Source: Gyrodactylus bullatarudis (taxonomy: Eukaryota; Platyhelminthes; Monogenea; Gyrodactylidea; Gyrodactylidae). Taken from it: DNA of 64,000 bases. Made by a program: the position numbers and the translations under genes. The stretch covers positions 140,115 through 204,114 of the forward strand of contig SSNU01000098.1 of the NCBI GenBank assembly GCA_012064415.1. The letters run 5' to 3'. Positions 48,901 through 58,632 of the stretch are shown here, piece by piece (position 1 is the stretch's first letter; every line of letters begins with the position of its first letter). The notes below the pieces were generated by a model. That model made no database searches. It saw nothing but the letters and a program-made list of their open reading frames with translations, and was not told the DNA's origin.

Positions 48901-51900
48901 AAACATAAGCCTAGGTCCAGTTCATGCTTAGTACACTAAAATGTTCTATTCTATGTTTTTGGTGTAGAGAATTTCGTTCACAAAGAAAGCTGCTTTAGTG
49001 CTAATCGATTTATTTTATTAAATCATGAACAAAAATTTAACAATTTGATTTTATTAGTTTTTGGATTAATTCAATTTAATCATGTTCAATGTTTGAATTT
49101 CATAATAATTTTTAATTCAAAAGAATTTTGGAGAGGATATGTGATCTAATGCCGTGTTATGATGTTGAAGACTTTGATAGTAAGACTCCCCTGCATCATA
49201 GTGTCTTGGCCAATAACCTAGAGGCGTTCGAGTGTCTCACAAGCAAAGGAGCCTTGCACGATGTCAAAGACTCTGAGGGCAACACCCCATTCATGTTGGC
49301 TTGCTCTAAGGGTTCCCTGAGCATTGTGAAATTTTGCATTGAGAAAAATTTCATTCCTACCGATCTAAGTAGTGATCGGGTAAGTTTGAGAAATAAAACC
49401 TCTAAAAACCTCAAGATAAAATCTTTTCTAGATGCCTCCGATTCATTTGGCTAGTAAATTCGGTCATTACGAAATTGTAGAAGAGCTCTTGAGAAACGGT
49501 CATGATCCGAAGGTGATTGTGAGAACTATAGACTTTGAGACCAATGGCGGACTCAATGCGTTGGACTATGCTATTGAAAATAACCACAAGCAAGGTTTAC
49601 AATTGATTGGTTCAAAATTCTCTTTATAATCTCTTTTTATTTTACAGAAAGTGCGCTCTCACCTTAATTCAGTGCAAAGATCATTTCCCAGGGGTCCTGA
49701 AAAATCTTGTCATGAAGAAGGATGGAAAGATTGATTCACCATTACGAAAGTTAATTCAAACAATGCCAGGTGAGTAGTGGATAAGTTTTATAGATCCGAT
49801 GATTTAAAGTGATCGAAATTATGTTATTTTGTCTGAAAATTGGCTAAAAATTGAAGAAATTCCGAATAATTAACAAATTAGTAGGAAATCGGACTATAAG
49901 ATTCAAAAAGGAAAACTTTTGGATCTATCTTTTGCAAAATTTATATTTTCTTGTCTGATTTTGGTCCAAAGTTTGTAATTATTCAATCCCTTCAGATGTT
50001 TTGGGATAAAATAGGTTTATAATAATTAATTGAGACTTCAATGGGAAAATTTTTTTGTCCCATGATGAAATCTAAAATCTTCAATAAAAAATAGTAAAAA
50101 TAGATTTTAATTGGAATATTTCCTACCTTTTTCCGAAGCCTCTTCTAGACGTTTTGGTACTGAGATAGCAAAGTACCTCCTTTCAGTGGATGAGACGTTA
50201 GTAACCTGAACTCTCTTCAATTTCATCTAAAAACCTTAGTATTCCCATTGGTCCAGATCTGAAAAATCAGGACAAGCTCATTAAATATTATTTAATAAAT
50301 TGAATTTGTTTTTTTTCATGATCTTATCAGTTGTGTCCATTCAAATTAAGCTAGTTGATATCAAAAAATCTATATTTTTCTTCAGATATTCAGGAATAAA
50401 ATTGTCTTTGGAAACCGATCAGTTGTTGAAATTAACTCTGACAATGTCGAATTTCGAATTTGACCTTATTTTTGTCAGATCGAATCTTTTTAACAACTTA
50501 TTGGCTCATATATCATGGGATTTACAAGATAATTTTGTTCCTGACTATCATGAAATCTTAATTTTGGTAAATTTTAAATTCGAATAATTTCTCATAAAAC
50601 ATTTGAAGTAGAAATACGGTGAGTTCTGATGTGGTATATATATGTTACCGGTAATCTTGTTACTCTTGATAGTCTCAAGACTCCCTGGCAAATCAGTTAA
50701 ACTTGTTACTAGTAACAAGATTAACTGAAAGCCAGTTAAACTTGTTACTCGGTTTCAAGATTATCTGATAGTCTCAAGAATCCCGGGAATCTTATTACTA
50801 GTAACAAGATTAACTGAAAGCCAGTTAAACTTGTTACTCGGTTCCAAAATTATCTGATAGTCTCATGAATCCCGGGAATCTTGTCACTAGTAACAAGTTT
50901 AACTGACAATAACTAATTTTTTGACTTTCAGAATTTAGAAAGAATAATCACTCAGTTTATTCCTAAGTTATGAATCATAACACTCCTAGGATTTTTTCAG
51001 ATTCTCTTTTCAAAAGTGTTACACATCAATAGAACCTTAAAAGCTTTACAAAAGATGATACCGGTAGAAATGAAACTATACCTGTGTGATATAATCTAGA
51101 ATTATAACCTCAAACTTCATATTCATTTTTTATATACATTCGAAATTTATTGACTAATCAGTTTATCAACTTTCATTTATAATCTAAACTTTTACCAAAT
51201 CTTTGGGATCTAGTAAATTTTTAAAATAATCCTTCGAGTTTTTCTCTTATTTATAGTTAGTTGTTTTTTTGAAAAGTAATCAAATACAGCTGTATCATAA
51301 AAAATTATTCATTCGTACAAGAAAGACTGCTGTGACATCTTGAATTGCACAAACGGCCTTCTTTTCTGCATTTACATTTTAATGCATCTCATTTTGTTTT
51401 GCAGTCACACTTGAAGAACCCTTGGTCATTTACAAATGAATGGAGACTTTTCATTCTTTGTACTGAATGAATAAGTTCAGGAACATCCTCGATTGTCATG
51501 AAATTTTCATCGATCCTAGTCAGTTAATTTGCTGAATAAAGACCTTCAATTATTCCTGTCTTAGTTCCGACCTTGTAGAAAATTTCTATAACTTCAAGTA
51601 TTACACACAATAACTTTTGAAATCGATTTTTGATCGATCAAATTCCGATACTTTCACTAAAACATTTTCTCCAACATTTAATGTCCTTTTGGTTTGCAAA
51701 AGAATCTTGGCTTTGTTCTCTAGATGGCCTATGACTATTTCCTTATTCAATTCTGATCTATTGTATGTCTCATTGGATACGTCACAAGATGATGGTACTT
51801 GGAATTAAAATTTATTATATTTGAAGGTTCTATTGATGTGTAACACTTTTGAAAAGAGAATCTGAAAAAATCCTAGGAGTGTTATGATTCATAACTTAGG

Positions 51901-54900
51901 AATAAACTGAGTGATTATTCTTTCTAAATTCTGAAAGTCAAAAAATTAGTTATTGTCAGTTAAACTTGTTACTAGTGACAAGATTCCCGGGATTCATGAG
52001 ACTATCAGATAATTTTGGAACCGAGTAACAAGTTTAACTGGCTTTCAGTTAATCTTGTTACTAGTAACATGTTTAACTGATTTGCCAGGGAGTCTTGAGA
52101 CTATCAAGAGTAACAAGATTACCGGTAACATATACAAGGCATGTATGTTATCTTTCATTTGCATCATTTTTCTTTAAATGTCTCGTTACTCTATTTTTTT
52201 GTATCTTCTTCTATAAACATTATGTAATTTCACTTTGGTTGGTTTATTTACTTCGAATTGGGAAAACTTGCCATATCTATTTATTTATGGGTAATGAAAT
52301 AATCTTTTTCGACACAAGCATATGATGCAACCATCTTTTTCATTCATGTATTAAACTATTTACTATATGGATACGTTGTTTTTCAAAACATCATTTTTGT
52401 CGAGATGAATTTATTCTCGAAACTGTATCTTTTACAGATGTTGCCAAAACAGTCCTTGACCAATGTCTAAGTGCAAATGAATTTCCACCGGACAGTGACA
52501 AGTTCAAAGTTACCTACAATTTTGAATTATTGGATGACATTTTTGAAAAATGTGAAAATATTCCAAAATTAGTAAGTTTTATTCAATGAATCGTCTATTT
52601 TTTAATTAAAATCCATGATTAATTCTTCTTCTTCTTCTTCTAAAGAATACTGAGCCAACCTATCTGATGGACGATAGTGTAAATCCAGTGTCTGACATCA
52701 TGACAAAAGATCGAAAGTCCTTATTCCAAAATCATCCCCTCAGCCTGATGGTGGTCCATAAACGGGAAGAATTAATTGAACACGATGTTGTCGTTACGTT
52801 AGTGAAGAAGAAATGGAAGAAATTTGGCATCTTTCTTTACTATACAAACTTTCTTCTTTTCTTACTCTACTTGATCAATGTAACTGGAATCATTTTACTT
52901 GATAGGTAGGTTTATTTTTACTCATAGTAAAAAACTTTTCTGCAGGTCTAGTGGTGGCGATGAGGCCTACTACAAATCATTTAAAATGGCTGGATTTGCA
53001 TTGATCTGTATAAGTGTGATAAATATTTTCAAGAAAATTATTCAACTGAGCAGAAAGCAGTTGCTATTTTTCAAAGATATCGGAAATTACACAGAACTTT
53101 TCTTGTATATCTCGGGACTTGTCATAGCATTTAAACTGGATTATTTTGTTGAAGATGTAAGTAGAACTAAATTCAGAAATTATAAAGATCGTTGGTATGA
53201 GGATGAGAGTTTGTAAAATACTAGATATTTTTTCAAAAATTTATGAGCACACATGTCAAAAAATGAATCTCTTTCTTTGGAAGACATAAGTTGCCTGATT
53301 TCCTCGAAGATATTTTCGGGATGCTGACCTAGAGTCATCCTGGAGTTAAGAACGAACGGAAGACTTGTTTTGGTGAATAAAGCTTTATATTCGTCGGTTC
53401 TCTTCAGACCAAACACCGACTATCGACATATATTTATACATGGAATAATGTTGGGAACATTTAGGTTTAGCCAATAGCATTTATTCACCAGGAGTTGACC
53501 AATTGGAGTTGAGTGTGTTCATACTTCTCGGGTTGTGAGGAATGCATCTATTTTTTGATTACCGGTTGGTAATCCTTTCCTCTGTTTCCCCGTTTTTTGT
53601 GTTGCTTAGAAGATGTAGAGAGGTTTCTTTTTCGCGCAGTCTTTTTCTGACTAAAATATTGATTTTTTCTATAAAATGGAATATATATTATTTCTGAGGT
53701 TATTGTTGGCTAGAATTATGAGTCTTGGAAGAAAATTCGAGTATATAACTGGATAATATCATTCACATGTAATTTAATCTTCCAGGATCCAATATGGATG
53801 TTGACAGTGATTGTTTTGTTCACATCATGGATTTATTTTATATTTATGTTGAGAAAGATGCCGATTCTCGGCATTTACGTGATTCTCTTGACAAAAGTGG
53901 CGAAAACATTTTTCAAATTCTTCATTCTCTTTGCCTTGTTCATATGGACGTATGCGATAACATTTTATGTTCTATTCAATAACCATGATGCCTACTCGAA
54001 AGTTTATCTATCTTCAATCAAGACAATCATCATGTCAACTGGAGAATTAGATTTTGGAGATGTAAGTTTTCTTTCAGTTTTTAGGTCTTTATTTCTCTCG
54101 TCCTATTTGTTTGACTCAAGAATATTCTGAAATTTTGAATAATTATTTAGTTAAAAAACTATACGAATCTTGATTGTCGCAGATTAACCCTTAACCCCAC
54201 ACTGGGCTATTTCCATCACATGTCATCTTATAAACACATTGTTATTCATTCAAGGTTCAGAAAATACTTCGTTTACCACCCATTCGATAGGAAATCTATT
54301 AAACTCCTGGAATACGCCAAATTATCGACACTATCATCCGTCAAATTAGTGCTACACTAATTCAAAGATAACGCAGTTTTGGTATGATAAAAATTTGAGA
54401 AAAGGCTGAGATGATAACTCTCGAGTCGTTATGTGTGAAATTGACCGTATTTCATAGGTCCTTTTATGAAGGGTTCTATGTGAGCTAGTCTAGGTTATTA
54501 TTACCTCAAGGGTTGTTTGAGTTGATTTATTAATTGAAATATAATATAAAACTCAGATCAATAAGATTTTGAAACATGCATTTTTCTAGCTTTTCTTCTC
54601 CGAGCAAATAGTTCGCTACAAAAAATTGTCCTTCATTCTCTATGTAAACTTTGTCATCTTGGTGAATATAATCATTATGAATCTCCTTGTTGGCCTAGCT
54701 GTTGACGATATAAAATCAGTGTTGGACGAATCAAAACTGACCAAGTTGTCTATGCAAGTGAGAATTTTTCACTTTCTAATACAAACATACAGATTTCTCT
54801 ATGCCTCGATATAGAATCTTCATTGTTGACAAGTTTATTGAAGAAAAATGTTCAAAGAACACTGAGTTTCTATCCGAATCAGAAGAGAAACTGGCGACAG

Positions 54901-55111
54901 AATTTCATTCCAAAATTATCCAGAAACAAAAGACAGGTAACAAAGATTTTGTTCAATTTACATTCATTTAAATTTTTAATAGGCTGAAGAAGATGAAAGA
55001 TTTGACATGAGTCGACACATAGAACGTCTTACAAATGATCTCAGTGATTTGAAACGTCAGAATATGGAAATCATGAGAGTGTTGGAGCGATTATCTCAGG
55101 AGACCAATTAA
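45946..55111 (+). CDS. TRPA-type ankyrin-repeat cation channel
   Basis: Sixteen exons join in phase to 1166 codons: 45946-46023, 46050-46218, 46255-46820, 46860-46964, 47610-48245, 48283-48371, 49124-49379, 49432-49589, 49648-49769, 52438-52571, 52646-52905, 52946-53156, 53786-54061, 54590-54757, 54793-54936 and 54983-55111. Over ten ankyrin repeats (e.g. GSSPLHIAIAGNNF, FGQTALHLAVQSKQLALVLA, SGMTPLHLGVHSKNVGLVKY) precede the linker HPLSLMVVHKREELIEHDVV and six membrane segments. The pore loop reads KTIIMSTGELDFGD, with Glu where vertebrate TRPA1 has Asp after Gly. S6 is VNIIIMNLLVGLAVDDI. The C-terminus is a coiled coil (HIERLTNDLSDLKRQNMEIM). TRPA channels are sensory Ca2+-permeable channels. 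Intron 8 (49590-49647) uses a GCAAGG donor. AATAAA at about 55163. Confidence 0.92.
46985..47510. mobile_element. Fold-back family fragment in TRPA intron 4
   Basis: The right end taatgtagattcccaacttc followed by atatcaaatag is the reversed family terminus. The left arm is not clearly preserved, so this is a decayed copy within the 645-nt intron. Confidence 0.45.
50639..52134. mobile_element. 1.5-kb inverted-repeat element with tandem-repeat arms
   Basis: tatgttaccggtaatcttgt at the left is mirrored by acaagattaccggtaacata at the right. Arms: 50639-51038 and 51824-52134. The left arm has two tandem units of about 115 bp (gattaactgaaagccagtta ... atcccgggaatcttattact), the right arm one. The centre of about 785 bp encodes, on minus, the integrase-type fragment at 51309-51808. 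It fills TRPA intron 9 (49770-52437). Terminal repeats plus integrase remnant suggest an integrase-carrying DNA transposon (Ginger-like) or its derivative. Confidence 0.85.
51309..51808 (-). pseudogene. Integrase C-terminal region with Cys-rich tail
   Basis: On minus: KEIVIGHLENKAKILLQTKR, VGENVLVKVSEFDRSKIDFK, then after a break YKVGTKTGIIEGLYSAN, a stop, MTIEDVPELIHSVQRM, and a Cys-rich stretch KCDCKTK-stop-DALKCKCRKEGRLCNSRCHS followed by SLSCTNE. This is the order found after the catalytic core in the KRBA2/SCAND3-type integrases of many invertebrate genomes: V-G-D-x-V-x-V-x-x-x-D-R, Y-x-x-G-T-K-x-G, then C-x-C...C-x-C-x-K-x-x-x-x-C-N-x-x-C-H. At least two stops kill it, and the catalytic core is absent. 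Confidence 0.7.
53180..53440 (-). CDS. Short ORF with TATA module, copy 3, antisense in a TRPA intron
   Basis: On minus: TATA-like gtataaatata (53439-53429), leader gtctgaagagaaccgacgaa and tataaagctttattcacc, then an ATG at 53338 opening 53 codons to the stop at 53180: MTLGQHPENIFEEIRQLMSS, KERDSFFDMCAHKFLKKY and on. It lies in TRPA intron 12 in antisense. Promoter and leader match the modules at 5634 and 11680 (minus), and ENIFEEIRQ matches ENIFEEARQ of copy 1. Function unknown; it could be the 5' end of a retroelement. Confidence 0.45.
54184..54365 (+). repeat. TTAACCC end plus coding repeat, TRPA intron 13
   Basis: TTAACCCTTAACCCCACACT at 54184 has the form of a piggyBac-type end. From 54256 the sequence encodes RKYFVYHPFDRKSIKLLEYA and LSSVKLVLH, a copy of the repeat at 12648. 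Confidence 0.4.
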
Positions 55112-55333
55112 AACTGAGAGGATCACTAAGCTATTGGTTTTTTACTTGCCCATTTTTTACCAATAAAATATTTGAAAAGTTATGAATCTACTATGAAGTA
55201 GATGTCTCTTTTTTCTAATTTCTATGATAACTGTTTAGATTTTAATAGTGAAATAATACCTTTATACAAAGAAAAAGTCGATAATTTTTCAAAACATAAA
55301 TTACTTTTACATCATCAAGACTTGATAAAAAGT

Positions 55334-57239
55334 TCATATTATGCTTATTTGGTTACTGGACGATAAAGCAAGGGGGACTCTTGAATGTGACGTTGTCGGT
55401 GATAGCATGTCGACATGACTTTCACTTATTGAATGCTGGAATTTGTGAACAGTCCCTTCATTATCAAACTGATTTGGATTCGTGTTATTGATGATAAGGT
55501 CTCTATTTGTTGTTGAGAAGCAAGGTGTTCCTGAATTGTAATTAGAGAGCTTTAATAATGACTGCACGTAAATGTTCTCAAGATACTTACCGTGGAAAGA
55601 TCTAGAATTTGTTGAAGTGTATTCATCATTGATTGAGTTATTCAATGTTGAGCATATCCTCTGTTTCACGATCCCTAAGATATACATAAAGAGACTCAAA
55701 CATCTTCGTATTCTTATGGTTGAGATGTAGAATTTAAAAGTTAAATTTTTGGAGCTTCATTGTAAAGATCGAAGAGGTTAGCTTGATATACCCAGTATCT
55801 GTGTCTAGATCCTCTTTCATAAAATTTTTCCATTTGAAAGAAAACCTATAGGTCTAGGGAAGGGTGGGGATCAAACTTAACGCTCATTCTAGCTACATGA
55901 AGATGAGAATTTACTGTTATATTTGCAAAAAACAAAACATTTTCCTCCAGATAGTTGAAAAAATTTATTTTTTGAATTCCACAATAGTATAAGCCAATAA
56001 ATCATCAAAAGAAGATAATCTGAAAAAGAATGGAATTTCGAAAATGCTCTAATTTCCCTATATTCAAACCTTTGATTTAGAAGATTTGAAGCAGTTATAT
56101 GCCGATATTTGGCATCAACGATTGACAAATAATTCGATTTCACCTGAAGAGATTCACAGATATTCTTCCTTATTGTGGGGAATCGAACCATTTGAACTTT
56201 TTGATTGCACGTAGTATCACGAAAGGAAAATTATCCAAAATGGGAAGTTCCCTCTATGGTCAAACTCTAATTCTTCGTATAATGGTGAACCGAAATGACG
56301 GCATCGATTTGCTTTTAATCTTCAGAGAAAATTTTGGCTCAAAGGTTGAAAAAGTGGAAATTTGATGCATTTTCAAAATTCGAAAATCAGCCGGATCGAT
56401 TTTTTAACCCTTTATGTCCCAAATTATTATTTTTTTCATCATACAAGTTAGAGAATTTGTAACCTGACCAAAATAATTATGCTGATTCCGAATTTATTCT
56501 AATCTATTAGAGATATTTATAATCTAAAGCTATTGTTTTACAATAGTGAGTTATTTAATTCTTTCCTTAGGCCTCAGCAAATGGTTTTTCAAAAAAACCT
56601 TTTGAATATATTACATCAGTATGAATTATACATATTTTTGAAGCTTAATTTATTTCCTTACTAATGAGGGGTGCAAAGCATATTTTAGTTTCTTTCAGTT
56701 TGAAAAAATTGCTCAAGAAAGTGATGTGTTCCACTGGTGGTGAAGGGTTAATTTAAACATCTCATGGGCTAGTTTTATCTATGGAAAAGTATTCAGTTTT
56801 TTCTACAAAAATAGTAAATTCTCATCTTCATGTCAACTACAGTACCAATATTATCGTGAGCAATGAGGCAAGATATTTTTATCGTAGCAAATCTTAAGTT
56901 GAAATACCTTGGACATTATAATCAAGGGAATTAATTTTCGATTTTGAACAAAAGGAAATTTGGAGTCCTTACGTGGTATAATCACCTGATCACCAGGTTT
57001 CTTAATGGGAAGATAATCAAAAATCAATTCACTCGAGGGTCGATAGTATGTCTGATTTTTATCGAATTCTTTCTGCACCAGACTATTTTGATCAATGGGT
57101 AAATGAAAGATTTGCTGGTCCTTTGTGAAATTTTGATAGTGAACTGGCTGGATTTGTTTCCTCTTGGGCCCATTGTCGTAGAGTATCATCATTAGAAGAA
57201 CAATAGTTAGGACCTCGACGATTATTGAGATTAGGTCAT
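55334..57239 (-). CDS. Unknown signal-anchored protein (5' partial)
   Basis: Exons 57239-56973, 55674-55591 and 55530-55334 on minus join in phase (1 to 1, 1 to 1, 1 to stop). The first starts inside a hydrophobic helix (LISIIVEVLTIVLLMMILYD), followed by a basic stop-transfer NGPKRKQ and a Gln/Asn/Tyr-rich stretch (VHYQNFTKDQQIFHLPIDQN...FDYLPIKKPGDQVIIP). The second reads IVKQRICSTLNNSINDEYTS. The last is Ser/Thr/Asn-rich (CFSTTNRDLIINNTNPNQFD ... HVDMLSPTTSHSRVPLALSS) and ends ISII. Topology suggests one transmembrane segment and a disordered tail. The upstream exon with the start codon is not identified. The 1298-nt intron holds a fold-back element with a nested piggyBac-type element. The 3' ends of this gene and TRPA converge, 222 bp apart. 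No family recognised. Confidence 0.5.
55893..56833. mobile_element. Fold-back element with nested piggyBac-type element
   Basis: agctacatgaagatgagaat at the left is mirrored by attctcatcttcatgtcaac at the right, the shared terminus of the main fold-back family. A complete 340-bp TTAA-flanked element (56408-56747) is inserted in the right half. Confidence 0.75.
56408..56747. mobile_element. Small piggyBac-type element, TTAA-flanked
   Basis: TTAA at 56404-56407 and 56748-56751 bracket CCCTTTATGTCCCAAATTAT ... CCACTGGTGGTGAAGGG. A shorter relative in reverse lies at 62164-62419. Non-coding. Confidence 0.75.
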
Positions 57240-57377
57240 CTTAAACAAAAAAGCAAGATTTATCTCTGAACCCTTGAGTTGAGATGATTTTGTTAAAATA
57301 ACAGGAGTTGGTAATTCATGATTCTCTTATCTTTAAAGAATATCCTGAATGCTCTATCTTTAGACTATTTATAGTGT

Positions 57378-57638
57378 ATGAACCAGATCCAATTTAGCAA
57401 TCACATACTAAGCATTTATTTTTTCTGTGTGATTGCTTACATTGGAATTTTGCAACCAGGCTACGGTGTACGTATTACGAATTTCAAGTTGACGCTAAAC
57501 CATTCAAAGAAAAAGATGGTGAGCTGATTCCTTTTCTAATTGTGATCAGTCTTTCACTTTGAAATTAATAAACATGTATATCTGGTAAAACATCAAGAAG
57601 AGGTTTTCGGTACGATTCTCTTTCAGATGAATTACTAA
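57378..57638 (+). CDS. Small secreted-protein candidate
   Basis: ATG 57378 (with a stop just upstream in frame) opens MNQIQFSNHILSIYFFCVIA then YIGILQPGYGVRITNFKLTL and NHSKKKM, ending at a GTGAG donor (exon 57378-57518). The first 30 residues look like a signal peptide. An acceptor (TCTCTTTCAG) at 57626 adds only MNY and TAA at 57638, giving 50 codons; other downstream exons are possible. TATTTATA sits immediately before the ATG. It could be a secreted peptide precursor or the first exon of a larger secreted protein. No dibasic cleavage sites except the KKK near the end. Confidence 0.4.
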
Positions 57639-57699
57639 AAATCAATTAGGCAACTTTTTGAATTTCGAAAATGTCTGAATTCGAAATTTTTACCGCGCA

Positions 57700-58485
57700 A
57701 TCTAAAATTTTGAATTATGACCTTATTTTGACAAGATTAAATTTCTTCATTTCATATACGCATCTTCTTATGGGATCCAAAAAAGCATATGTCTTCTGAG
57801 ACCGGATCTTGATCGAAAAAATAATATTTCCAGAATAGCTTTGTTTATATGCTCTTAACAAATTTCCTATAGCCATACACACAGTTATAAATTGAAGTTC
57901 AAATTCTGTATAAAGTATCTGTAGAGTTCCCAACTTTATTATTATTGTTTTCACATACATAAATATTATTAAAAAGGGATAATGATGAAATCATCTATGT
58001 TGAACATCACAACAGAATGAATTTGCACTGCACTTGAATTTGCCAATTATAATTTTATTTAAAAACAAAGGAATTTAGAATTAGAATCATTATGCAATAT
58101 CAATTACTCACTTGTTTGGCGAAAGTTTAAGTGGATGACTGGCTGATATAGAATTTGACTTTTATTTTTGTTTACAATATCAATTGAAGCTGAGGCCAGA
58201 CTATGGAAATAGTATTGGATTTATTATTATTATTATACAGTAAAGTGTATTCACGAATTCAGTAATTCTAAATAGTAAACATATTTCCCGCTGTAGATAA
58301 GCAGAGATATTTTTTTTCTAATTCTTATTCCTTCTTAAATAATTAAACACTCAAAATATATGTATTTTTTTCAATTTTACGCTCTTTCTTATGGGAATAA
58401 AATCAATTTCGGATTCCCATGTTTTCATACCAAAAATATCAATTAAGTTCATTGAGTTACTCAAAATTAGCATTTTTCGGCCAAA
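57700..58485. other. Gene-poor stretch
   Basis: No exon or recognised repeat seen. A short (ATT)n run lies at about 58225. Confidence 0.35.
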
Positions 58486-58521
58486 ATAATAACGCTAAGA
58501 CCCCCAAATGTCATTCTAGGG
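58486..58521 (-). mobile_element. piggyBac-type right end
   Basis: aagacccccaaatgtcattc then tagggTTAA (TTAA 58522-58525) is almost the same as the right end of the 5889-7607 element (gaacccccaaatatcgttct then agggTTAA). The left end was not found. Confidence 0.55.
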
Positions 58522-58632
58522 TTAAATGAAAGATTTTCAAGACAAATACTATTAATTAAATTTACCAAGTTTCTTTTACAGAGTTTCAAAAAGCGAAAGA
58601 ATCTGTAATAAATCTATATATTAATTTCCGAC

